Source of the DNA: Brevinematales bacterium
Lineage (GTDB): Bacteria; Spirochaetota; Brevinematia; Brevinematales; Thermospiraceae
Assembly (NCBI GenBank): GCA_013177995.1
Contig: JABLXN010000033.1
Location: 1-32,389 of the forward strand
Direction of reading: 5' to 3'
Length of the DNA: 32,389 nt
Shown: positions 25,977 through 32,389 of the stretch, in pieces
How the letters are laid out: each line of letters begins with the position of its first letter
Position numbering within the stretch: position 1 is the first letter of the stretch
Translations under genes and position numbers: made by a program
The notes under the pieces: generated by a model
The model's database searches: none
The model's input: only the letters and a program-made list of their open reading frames with translations
What the model was told of the DNA's origin: nothing

Positions 25977-26099
25977 GGCCTGGTCTGCCGCCGCTCGACT
26001 GTGGAGTTGATTCCCCAGGCGGAGCCCCCACAGCTTCACATATATTATCGCACAAAAGGAGAAAAAAGTCAAGCGGTGGAGGGTGTTTTTTGAAAAAAT
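25977..26099 (+). repeat. 123-bp direct repeat, left copy
   Basis: Nearly identical to 27199-27322. The core includes a CTGTGG...CCACAG stem around GATTCCCCAGGCGGAGCC, then TATATTATCGCACAAAAGG, a purine run and GGTGGAGGG. About 90% of positions agree by eye. Confidence 0.85.
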
Positions 26100-26116
26100 T
26101 TTGTCGTTCCACGGTT

Positions 26117-26137
26117 GTTCCACATATGAAACTGAAT
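26117..26137 (+). repeat. Short dispersed repeat shared with 32209-32229
   Basis: 21 identical bases (GTTCCACATATG then AAACTGAAT), with weaker similarity continuing to about 26160 (TTCACCTTTCCTG). The second copy is at 32209-32229, upstream of the coiled-coil gene. Confidence 0.6.
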
Positions 26138-26230
26138 GGCTATTTTCACCTTTCCTGTGAAGGGAAATAACCCCATAGCTTTCTATTCCGATGCCTATAG
26201 ACTTGCTTAAAAACATTACGGCAAGAGAGA

Positions 26231-26694
26231 GCTATTACCCTGTTTCAGCTAAACCATGGTTCTTTGCTGAAACATCGTCATAGCCTTTTTCCTGCCCCTG
26301 CTCGCGGTGCCACCTGAGAGAAGCCCCGGCAGGGGACACGTGCCAGGCGGACCTGGTGGGAGAGGGCTATGTTCTTTCACCCCCCCCTTTTTTTCTGTAC
26401 CCCACTTCGACTTCGCTCAGTACCCACCGGGCCGCTTTTGCGGTAGTGTGTCCTTTGCCGTGGAGTGGGAAAGTCCTTCCGAAGTGAGGGCACAGGAGGT
26501 GCCCGTGGCGACCTCTTGTGTTGCTTTTGCCCTCAAGCCCACCGAAGCGGAGCCGCGGGGGTTTTGCTGAAACAGAGTAATAGCCGTGGTCGGCTTTTCT
26601 CCCTGAAACAAGGTGATAGCCACTGCTTGAGTTTGTATGGGGAGAGATTAAACGTTCAACCCATGGGGTGTTTTGCTGAAACAAGGTCATAGCC
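26231..26694. repeat. Cluster of the TTTTGCTGAAACA...ATAGCC motif
   Basis: Five copies of a ~24-bp motif with consensus TTTTGCTGAAACA, two variable bases, GT, one variable base, ATAGCC. They lie at 26231-26253 (minus), 26263-26285, 26562-26585, 26602-26621 (missing the first bases) and 26671-26694. A sixth lies far away at 17136-17159. Spacing is irregular. Confidence 0.65.
26263..26352 (+). repeat. GC-rich duplicated block, left copy
   Basis: Starts with the ATAGCC motif and continues through CTGCCCCTGC, GCGGTGC, GAGAAGCCCCGG and GACACGTGCC. The same order of segments recurs at 26672-26760 with more divergence and small insertions. Confidence 0.6.
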
Positions 26695-26760
26695 TTCCCC
26701 GCCCCTGCCTGCGGTGCGCCGTAGGAGAAGCCCCGGGGTGACACGTGCCCTGCGGGTTGG
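26672..26760 (+). repeat. GC-rich duplicated block, right copy
   Basis: Diverged copy of 26263-26352, with the motif, CGCCCCTGCC, GCGGTGC, GAGAAGCCCCGG and GACACGTGCC in the same order. Confidence 0.6.
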
Positions 26761-27198
26761 TAACGGAAGCCATTGTCTTTTCACCACTGGCCGAACCACA
26801 GGAGGTGGTGAGGAAGCCCGGGGTCAGGCATGGAGGACTGTCCCCCGGCGGCTACAGAAGAGAGCGGGGCTACAGGCTTTTGTTTCAGCCCGCACTGTGG
26901 GAGACAGGTCGGTGGCTACAGAAACCGCCGCAGGGGCGGGGGTGGGGTTTTCAAAAGGGGCGGAGCCCCTTTTGTCCCGCGCGGAAGCGCTTCATGAAAG
27001 AGGAGAAAGGGGAGAAAATAACGAAAAAGAGAACAAATGTTCAATTATGGGGTAAAGGAAGCGGATCTGAAATACGTTATATATTGGGTTTTACGACCGA
27101 TGGTGGAACACGCCTTGCGAAGGGGGAGTTTGTTTTTTTTGAGAGTGAGCATTGAGATAAAAATGTTTCAGGAAAAGCTGAGAGCCGTCGTAGCCGTT

Positions 27199-27322
27199 GG
27201 CCTGGACAGCTACCGCTCCACTGTGGAGTTGATTCCCCAGGCGGAGCCCCCACAGCTTCGTATATATTATCGCACAAAAGGAGAAAAAAGTCAAGTGGTG
27301 GAGGGGGGGTTTTTGAAAAAAT
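27199..27322 (+). repeat. 123-bp direct repeat, right copy
   Basis: Second copy of 25977-26099, about 1.22 kb away in the same orientation and ending 34 bp before the ileS promoter. Confidence 0.85.
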
Positions 27323-27355
27323 ATGAAAGGAGGAATTCTTATAAACCAGAGACTT

Positions 27356-27384
27356 TTGCATTTCTTTTCCCTTTGCCGTATAAT
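27356..27384 (+). promoter_or_regulatory. ileS promoter
   Basis: TTGCAT (27356-27361), 17-bp spacer, TATAAT (27379-27384). The leader to the ATG is only about 28 nt, so there is no room for a T-box riboswitch. Confidence 0.7.
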
Positions 27385-27418
27385 AAAAAGAAACCTTTTT
27401 CTATGAAAGGAGTGATTC

Positions 27419-30190
27419 ATGGACTACAGTAAGACGGTTAACCTACCCAATACCCCATTTTCCATGAAGGCTAACTTGGTTGAGAAGGAACCAAAGATTC
27501 TCGAGATGTGGGAGAAGAATCGCATTTATTTCAAGCAGTTGGAGAAAAGAGCCAAGGCTCCTACTTTTATTCTCCATGATGGTCCCCCGTATGCCAATGG
27601 GGAGATTCACCTTGGAACGGCTCTCAACAAGATTCTCAAAGACATGATTGTGAAATACAAGTTCTTTCGAGGATACAAAACGCCCTTTGTCCCGGGGTGG
27701 GATTGTCATGGGCTTCCTATTGAACTCAAGGTCGTGGATCAATTGGGAGGGAAGGCCCATGAGATTCCTGTGAAAAAGCTTCGGGCTGAGTGTCGCAAAT
27801 ACGCTGAAAAATATGTAGGTATTCAGCGAGATGGGTTCCGCAGGCTTGGCTGTATCGGTGATTGGGAGAATCCCTATCTCACCATGTCTCATGAATACGA
27901 GGCCGCTATTGTGGAGGCTTTTGGGCGTATTGTAGAGAAAGGGCTCATCTATCGTGGGCTTCGTCCGGTGCACTGGTGTCTTCACTGTGGGACGTCGTTG
28001 GCAGAGGCCGAGATTGAATACCATGATCACCGTTCACCTTCGATTTATGTGAAGTTCCCGGTGGAAAAGCATGGGGTTTCGGATCTTGCCGGCAAAGAGG
28101 TTTTTGTTCTCATCTGGACCACAACACCCTGGACGCTTCCTGCCAATACCGGGCTTTCCTTCCACCCGGAGGAAACCTATGTCGCTGCTGAGATTGGAGG
28201 GGAATACCTGATTGTGGCAGAAAAACTTCTCTCTTCTGTGGCTTCTGTGAAAGAGGGCAAGGTGGGCAAAACCATTCCCCTTTCTCGAAAAGATCTGGAA
28301 GGTTTTGTGGTGAAACACCCATGGATTCAGCGAGAGTCCAAGATTGTGTTTGGAAAGCATGTGACCATGGATACGGGAACGGGAATTGTGCATACCGCTC
28401 CCGGTCATGGTATGGAAGACTATCTCATCGGCAAGGAAACAGGGCTTGAGATGCTTTCCCCTGTGAATGATAAGGGAGAGTTTACCCCTGAGGTTCCCGA
28501 GTTTGAAGGGATGAACGTCTTCGAGGCGAACGAGAAGATTATCGTCTTTCTCAGTGAGAGAAACAGGCTCTATGCCCGGGCGGATATAGATCATAGCTAT
28601 CCACACTGCTGGCGATGTAAAAATCCTATCATCTTTCGTTCCAAGCCCCAGTGGTTTTTCAAGGTTTCTGATCCGGCGTTGGCCAAAAAGGCTCTTGAGA
28701 CACTTCCCCATATTCAGTGGATTCCAGCGTGGGGACAGACCCGTATTGAAAACATGCTCAAGGACAGGCCTGATTGGTGTCTTTCTCGCCAGCGGCATTG
28801 GGGAGTGCCTATTCCAGCTTTTTATTGCGAGTACTGCAATGAACCTCACCTTGATAAAAAGACGATCGACCATATCATTGGGCTCATTCATGAACACGGG
28901 ATCGATGTCTGGTTTGATAGAGAACCAGCCGAACTTTTGCCGGCTGGAACGGTGTGTCACAATTGTGGCGGCAAGACCTTCCGCAAGGAAACAGATATTC
29001 TCGATGTGTGGTTTGACTCAGGGGTGAGCAATATTGCCGTTCTTGACAAACATCCCATGCTCCATTCTCCTGCTGATGTGTACCTTGAAGGAAACGACCA
29101 GTACCGGGGATGGTTCCAGGCTTCTCTCTGGCCTTCGGTGGCCACCAAGGACAAGGCTCCTTTCAAGGCGGTGATTACCCATGGGTGGGTGTTGGATGAA
29201 CAGGGACGCCAGATGCACAAGAGCCTTGGAAATGCGGTTTCTCCCAAGGAGGTGTATGACAAATTTGGGGCTGATGTGCTTCGTCTCTGGGTGGTGACAG
29301 AGGATTACCGGGGGGATTTGCGCATTGGGGCAAACCTTATCCAAAAGGCTGTGGATAGCTACCGCAAGGTGAGAAATACCTTCCGTTTCATCATGGGGAA
29401 CCTTGATGGTTTTTCACCGGACAAAAAAGTTCCCGTGGGTAAACTCAAACCTGTAGATGCCTACATGCTCTCTGAACTTGCTTCTCTGACCGAGAGGGTA
29501 ACCACTTTCTTTGATCAGTATGAATTCTATCGCGGATTTCGTGAGCTTTATAACTTCTGTGCGGTGGATCTCAGTGCTTTTTATCTTGATATTCTCAAAG
29601 ACCGATTGTATATCTACGAGAGGGAAAGCTATGAGAGGCTCTCTGCTCAGACGGTTCTGTATGAGATGCTTCGTGTTCTGACCATTCTCTTTGCTCCTAT
29701 TCTTTCCTTCACCATGGAGGAGGTGTACCAGACCTATTTTGCCAAGGGAGAAGGAGACAGTGTGCTTCTTCAGGATTGGCCTGTGATTCCTGCTGAGTGG
29801 AGAAACGAAAACCTCGCCAAGGATTTCAAGGCACTTCTTGATATTCGGGAGAGTGTGCTCAAGGCTATTGAGGTTTTGAGGTCAAGGGAAAAAGACTTAG
29901 GCGGTTCCCTTGAGACAAAGATTCTTCTTGAGGCAAAGAATCCCTATACTAAGGAATTGCTTGCCAAGTACAAAGAGGATATCCGGTTCTTCTTTATTGT
30001 CTCTCAGGTGGAATATACAACTGTCTCTTCTCCGGATGCTGAGGATGACAATGTGAAGGTGCAGGCAAAACTCGCCGATGGAAAAAAATGCGCTCGATGC
30101 TGGAATTATTCTGTCCATGTCGGGGAGTCGTCTGAGTATCCTGATCTCTGTGAAAGGTGTGCACCTATTGTCAAAAAAATGAAGGTGTAG
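27419..30190 (+). CDS. ileS: Isoleucyl-tRNA synthetase
   Basis: Class I synthetase charging tRNA-Ile, 923 residues, full length. The HIGH-type motif is GEIHLG (His64-Leu-Gly). An editing (CP1) domain follows with TTTPWTLPANTG. The KMSKS loop reads QMHKS (residues 598-602) within GRQMHKSLGNAVSP. The C-terminal zinc finger has the two pairs CARC and CERC. AAAGGAG lies 7 bp before the ATG. The next gene follows after 2 bp, so both are on one transcript. Confidence 0.97.
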   Translation: MDYSKTVNLPNTPFSMKANLVEKEPKILEMWEKNRIYFKQLEKRAKAPTFILHDGPPYANGEIHLGTALNKILKDMIVKYKFFRGYKTPFVPGWDCHGLPIELKVVDQLGGKAHEIPVKKLRAECRKYAEKYVGIQRDGFRRLGCIGDWENPYLTMSHEYEAAIVEAFGRIVEKGLIYRGLRPVHWCLHCGTSLAEAEIEYHDHRSPSIYVKFPVEKHGVSDLAGKEVFVLIWTTTPWTLPANTGLSFHPEETYVAAEIGGEYLIVAEKLLSSVASVKEGKVGKTIPLSRKDLEGFVVKHPWIQRESKIVFGKHVTMDTGTGIVHTAPGHGMEDYLIGKETGLEMLSPVNDKGEFTPEVPEFEGMNVFEANEKIIVFLSERNRLYARADIDHSYPHCWRCKNPIIFRSKPQWFFKVSDPALAKKALETLPHIQWIPAWGQTRIENMLKDRPDWCLSRQRHWGVPIPAFYCEYCNEPHLDKKTIDHIIGLIHEHGIDVWFDREPAELLPAGTVCHNCGGKTFRKETDILDVWFDSGVSNIAVLDKHPMLHSPADVYLEGNDQYRGWFQASLWPSVATKDKAPFKAVITHGWVLDEQGRQMHKSLGNAVSPKEVYDKFGADVLRLWVVTEDYRGDLRIGANLIQKAVDSYRKVRNTFRFIMGNLDGFSPDKKVPVGKLKPVDAYMLSELASLTERVTTFFDQYEFYRGFRELYNFCAVDLSAFYLDILKDRLYIYERESYERLSAQTVLYEMLRVLTILFAPILSFTMEEVYQTYFAKGEGDSVLLQDWPVIPAEWRNENLAKDFKALLDIRESVLKAIEVLRSREKDLGGSLETKILLEAKNPYTKELLAKYKEDIRFFFIVSQVEYTTVSSPDAEDDNVKVQAKLADGKKCARCWNYSVHVGESSEYPDLCERCAPIVKKMKV

Positions 30191-30192
30191 GT

Positions 30193-31548
30193 ATGTCACT
30201 CAAGGTCAGTGTTTCAGGGATTCGTGGTATCTGGGGGGAGAGCCTCACCCTTGAGGTTCTCCGGGAGTATACCTGCGCTTTTGGGATGATGCTTCGGGAG
30301 AGGGCCACAGGGAATCAGGTGAAGGTCCTGTTGGGTCGGGATGGTCGTAAAACAGGGCCTCTCATTGCCCGTTATGTGGCCAGTGTCCTGAATGCCATGG
30401 GGATTGAGGTTGTAGATGCGGGGCTTGTGCCAACCCCTTCTGTGCTTTTTGGTGTCCGGGAGTGGCATCTTGATGGAGGGATTATTATCACAGCCTCACA
30501 TAATCCTATTGAGTGGAATGCCCTCAAGTTTGTGGTTCGGGGAGGGACGTTTACTACCGAAACGGATCTTGAACACCTCCTTTCCTTGAAGGGCAAGCCT
30601 TTTGCCCATGCTTCCTGGAAACACATTGGCGATACACAAATGACGGCCGACATAGCTGAGGCTCATATGGAGAGGGTGCTTTCTGTGGTGGATAAAAAAG
30701 CCATTCAGGAGAAGAGGTACACCGTGGTGCTTGATCCTGTCAATAGTGCAGGTGGCCCTATCACCACAAAGCTTCTTGAGGCGTTAGGGTGCCGGGTGAT
30801 AGGGGTGAATATGGAACTCACTGGTGAGTTTGGTCGTGTGGCTGAGCCTACTCCTGCCAACCTTGCCCATCTTCCAGAACTTGTGCAACGTTATCAGGCC
30901 GATGTGGCCTTTGCCCAGGACCCTGATGCGGATAGGTTGGTGATAGCCGATGAGACAGGGAGAATCTTGAGTGAGGAGTGGACATTGGCCCTTGCGGTTC
31001 GACATATTCTTTCAAAAATCCCAGGTCCTGTCGTGGTGAATCTTTCCACTTCTCTTGTGAGTGAAATCTTTGCTGCTCAGGCAGGGCAACCGTGCTACTA
31101 TGCCAAGGTGGGAGAGGCGAATGTCGTCGAAGAAATCAAAAAGCGTGGAGCTGTCATTGGTGGGGAGGGGAACGGAGGGGTTATCTATCCTCGGGCCAAT
31201 TTGGGACGGGATAGCCTCGTGGGCATTGCTCTCACTCTTGAGGCCATGGCTACGTCTGGCAAAAAACTTTCTACCCTTGTAGAGGATTTTCCCCGTCTGT
31301 TTTCTCTCAAGGAAAAGTTTTCAGGGAGTCTTGATATAGGGACTCTCACAGAGAAATTAAAACAGCTTTTCCCTACGGCTTCGTTTCATACCCTCGATGG
31401 GGTACGGATGGATATAGCAAGAGGAAACGAGAGACTGTGGGTACATCTCAGAGCTTCCAACACGGAGCCGGTGGTGCGACTCATCGGAGAGTCAACAGAC
31501 GAGAAGTGGCTTTTAGAGGTGAGGGAAAAGTTGCAGGCTCTTTTTTAG
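30193..31548 (+). CDS. glmM: Phosphoglucosamine mutase / phosphohexomutase
   Basis: 451 residues of the alpha-D-phosphohexomutase family, which converts glucosamine-6-phosphate to glucosamine-1-phosphate for cell-wall precursors, or acts on mannose or glucose phosphates. The phosphoserine loop is TASHNP (Ser102), the metal loop is DPDADR (around residues 243-248), the sugar-binding loop GGEGNGG, and the phosphate-binding RASNTEP near the end. Typical bacterial GlmM has DGDGDR at the metal loop; DPDADR is more like archaeal or general phosphomutases, so the substrate is not certain. An in-frame start at 30157 lies inside ileS; ATG 30193 matches the family N-terminus. Confidence 0.88.
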   Translation: MSLKVSVSGIRGIWGESLTLEVLREYTCAFGMMLRERATGNQVKVLLGRDGRKTGPLIARYVASVLNAMGIEVVDAGLVPTPSVLFGVREWHLDGGIIITASHNPIEWNALKFVVRGGTFTTETDLEHLLSLKGKPFAHASWKHIGDTQMTADIAEAHMERVLSVVDKKAIQEKRYTVVLDPVNSAGGPITTKLLEALGCRVIGVNMELTGEFGRVAEPTPANLAHLPELVQRYQADVAFAQDPDADRLVIADETGRILSEEWTLALAVRHILSKIPGPVVVNLSTSLVSEIFAAQAGQPCYYAKVGEANVVEEIKKRGAVIGGEGNGGVIYPRANLGRDSLVGIALTLEAMATSGKKLSTLVEDFPRLFSLKEKFSGSLDIGTLTEKLKQLFPTASFHTLDGVRMDIARGNERLWVHLRASNTEPVVRLIGESTDEKWLLEVREKLQALF

Positions 31549-31590
31549 AAAAAGAAAGGGATCTGGACACAATACTTTTGCTTGTGGGTT

Positions 31591-32124
31591 TTAGAGCCAT
31601 TTGATGATGGCAGTGGAGAGAGAAAAAAGAATACCAATAAACCACATCATCATCGTAAACCTTTTATTCATATCATCAAATCGTTTATTCATGTCTTCGA
31701 AACGCTTATCCATAGTTTCAAATCTTTTATTCATATCTTCAAATCGCTTATCCATAGTTTCAAATCTTTTATTCATGTCCTCGAATCGCTTGTCAATTGC
31801 TTCAAATCGTTTATTCATATCTTCAAAGCGCTTATCGATTGCTTCGAACCGTTTATTCATATCTTCAAAGCGTTTATCAATAACCTCAAAGCGCTTTTCC
31901 AGAGCTTCAAAACGAGTATTCATGACCTCCACGACGGTTTTCAGGTCACTTCGGATGCCCTGGAGTTCAAGAACAATACGATTCTCTTTTTGCTGGGCTG
32001 TTTCTTTCATTTCTACCTGGTTCAGCAAAAGCGTGAGAAAATGCCTTGCTGATTCTTTGTCTTTTTTCTCAAGCACTTCAAGAAATTCTTCTTCAAGAAC
32101 TTCATACATTTCTTGAGTGAGCAT
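31591..32124 (-). CDS. Heptad-repeat coiled-coil protein with C-terminal membrane anchor
   Basis: 177 residues. Residues ~65-155 consist of about a dozen near-perfect seven-residue units of the type KRFEDMN / KRFEAID, predicting a long coiled-coil rod. The last ~20 residues (MMMWFIGILFSLSTAIIKWL) form one membrane segment, so the rod is tail-anchored. The DNA shows the units as 21-bp tandem repeats (about 31660-31920), which can gain or lose units by slippage. A GGAGG precedes the ATG at 32124. Similar short tail-anchored coiled-coil proteins (DUF1640-like) are common; function unknown. It faces glmM convergently with 42 bp between them. Confidence 0.85.
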   Translation of the reverse strand: MLTQEMYEVLEEEFLEVLEKKDKESARHFLTLLLNQVEMKETAQQKENRIVLELQGIRSDLKTVVEVMNTRFEALEKRFEVIDKRFEDMNKRFEAIDKRFEDMNKRFEAIDKRFEDMNKRFETMDKRFEDMNKRFETMDKRFEDMNKRFDDMNKRFTMMMWFIGILFSLSTAIIKWL

Positions 32125-32142
32125 GGCTTTCCTCCATGGCTA

Positions 32143-32171
32143 ATTATACCATAGCCGAAAAGAAAAGTCAA
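32143..32171 (-). promoter_or_regulatory. Promoter of the heptad-repeat protein gene
   Basis: On the minus strand: TTGACT (32171-32166), 17-bp spacer, TATAAT (32148-32143). Confidence 0.7.
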
Positions 32172-32208
32172 ATGGCAGTTTTTCGATGACAAAAGAGCCT
32201 TTGTTGTC

Positions 32209-32229
32209 GTTCCACATATGAAACTGAAT
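32209..32229 (+). repeat. Short dispersed repeat shared with 26117-26137
   Basis: 21 bases identical to 26117-26137, in the same orientation, with weaker similarity on the right side. Confidence 0.6.
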
Positions 32230-32263
32230 ACCTTCGCCTTTTCTGAAAGTATTATGGCAAAAT

Positions 32264-32389
32264 GAGACCTTTGCACGAATGTGCAAAGGTCTCAAAAAAG
32301 TAATAAAGAAACAAAAATTAGTATCAAAATATTCCGTGCTGTAATAAATAAACCAATTTTTTTGAATAAAAAAGACAAACCGGCCCTTG
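32264..32389 (+). mobile_element. MITE copy truncated by the window edge
   Basis: Opens with the same 30-bp hairpin as the complete copy (GAGACCTTTGCAC, GAAT, GTGCAAAGGTCTC at 32264-32293). It continues through AAGTAATAAAG, ATAATAAATAAACC-like sequence and AAAAAGACAAA, in the same order as the minus strand of 14754-14553. The 3' half should lie just beyond the window. Confidence 0.8.

Larger units (their letters stand above)
25798..27355. other. Long non-coding stretch made of repeats
   Basis: About 1.5 kb with no convincing gene. Several open frames exist on both strands, but none has a ribosome-binding site, a recognisable domain or natural composition. It contains duplicated 123-bp blocks (25977-26099 and 27199-27322), a duplicated GC-rich block (26263-26352 and 26672-26760), five copies of a TTTTGCTGAAACA...ATAGCC motif, and a perfect hairpin CAAAAGGGGC/GCCCCTTTTG (26952-26974). 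Its middle is much richer in G and C than the neighbouring genes. Confidence 0.7.

Noticed and set aside
26231-26694. CRISPR array made of the ATAGCC motif
   Set aside because: Copies lie in both orientations with distances of about 30, 37, 71 and 300 bp, so there is no regular repeat-spacer unit.
26714-27155. Overlapping GC-rich open frames in the repeat region
   Set aside because: Arg/Gly-rich translations in two frames at once, no ribosome-binding site, and they cross duplicated non-coding repeats and a perfect hairpin.
27323-27418. T-box riboswitch before ileS
   Set aside because: The promoter lies only ~28 nt from the start codon and no T-box sequence or antiterminator is present.
29210-29224. 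Unusual KMSKS loop (QMHKS) in isoleucyl-tRNA synthetase
   Set aside because: The AMHKS/QMHKS form is, from memory, known in other anaerobic bacteria, so it is a lineage variant and not a defect.
31582-32116. Plus-strand open frames opposite the heptad-repeat gene
   Set aside because: They are mirror images of the tandem repeat in the real minus-strand gene, which has the promoter and ribosome-binding site.

Overview
The window reads as a chromosomal segment of an anaerobic, diderm, spirochaete-like bacterium of moderate GC. The phylum is inferred, with low certainty. Support comes from a large secreted protein ending in an aromatic residue after a beta-barrel-like region, and from a CBS/ATPase-DRTGG-PHP gene cluster of the kind linked to [FeFe]-hydrogenases in Thermotogae, Clostridia and Spirochaetes. 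Housekeeping genes are tightly packed, often with ATGA/GTGA overlaps. Most promoters I could see follow one pattern: TTGNNN, 17 bp, TATNNT.

Layout. 1-238: end of an insertion sequence plus part of a small transposable repeat. 290-8743: a Na/phosphate symporter and an aldo/keto reductase, then recA-argC-argJ-polysaccharide deacetylase-nadE, most of them overlapping or nearly so. 8740-9658: a CAU-anticodon tRNA with a consensus promoter and a coiled-coil/zinc-ribbon protein. 9908-14444 (minus): an AT-richer MjaI-type restriction-modification pair whose last gene overlaps a large HExxH metalloprotease-like surface protein. 14553-14754: a complete 202-bp MITE. 14819-17081: ruvA, acyl-ACP thioesterase and a XerC/D recombinase. 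17412-20151: an RseC-like protein, DRTGG, CBS-ATPase, DRTGG and PHP as one overlapping operon.

20200-25830 is the accessory region and the most interesting part. A strong promoter leads into a hairpin-rich RNA that carries a 15-nt CRISPR anti-repeat, followed by the N-terminal third of cas1. cas1 is cut off by a very AT-rich island (about 20709-24230) of unrecognised genes. That island is itself hit by a 1505-bp IS, with an 8-bp target duplication that lets the interrupted gene be reconstructed exactly. A 1366-bp IS5-family element follows, and then a two-repeat CRISPR remnant (36-bp repeats, one 30-bp spacer). I read this as a tracrRNA-dependent class 2 CRISPR-Cas locus broken up by mobile DNA; no effector gene is present here. 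The IS5 element shares its terminal inverted repeats with the MITE copies elsewhere in the window.

25830-27320 has no convincing gene. It is a mosaic of GC-rich, partly duplicated non-coding repeats bounded by 123-bp direct repeats. 27356-31548 holds ileS and a phosphoglucosamine-mutase-like gene. A convergent gene encodes a heptad-repeat coiled-coil membrane protein, and a further MITE copy runs off the right edge.
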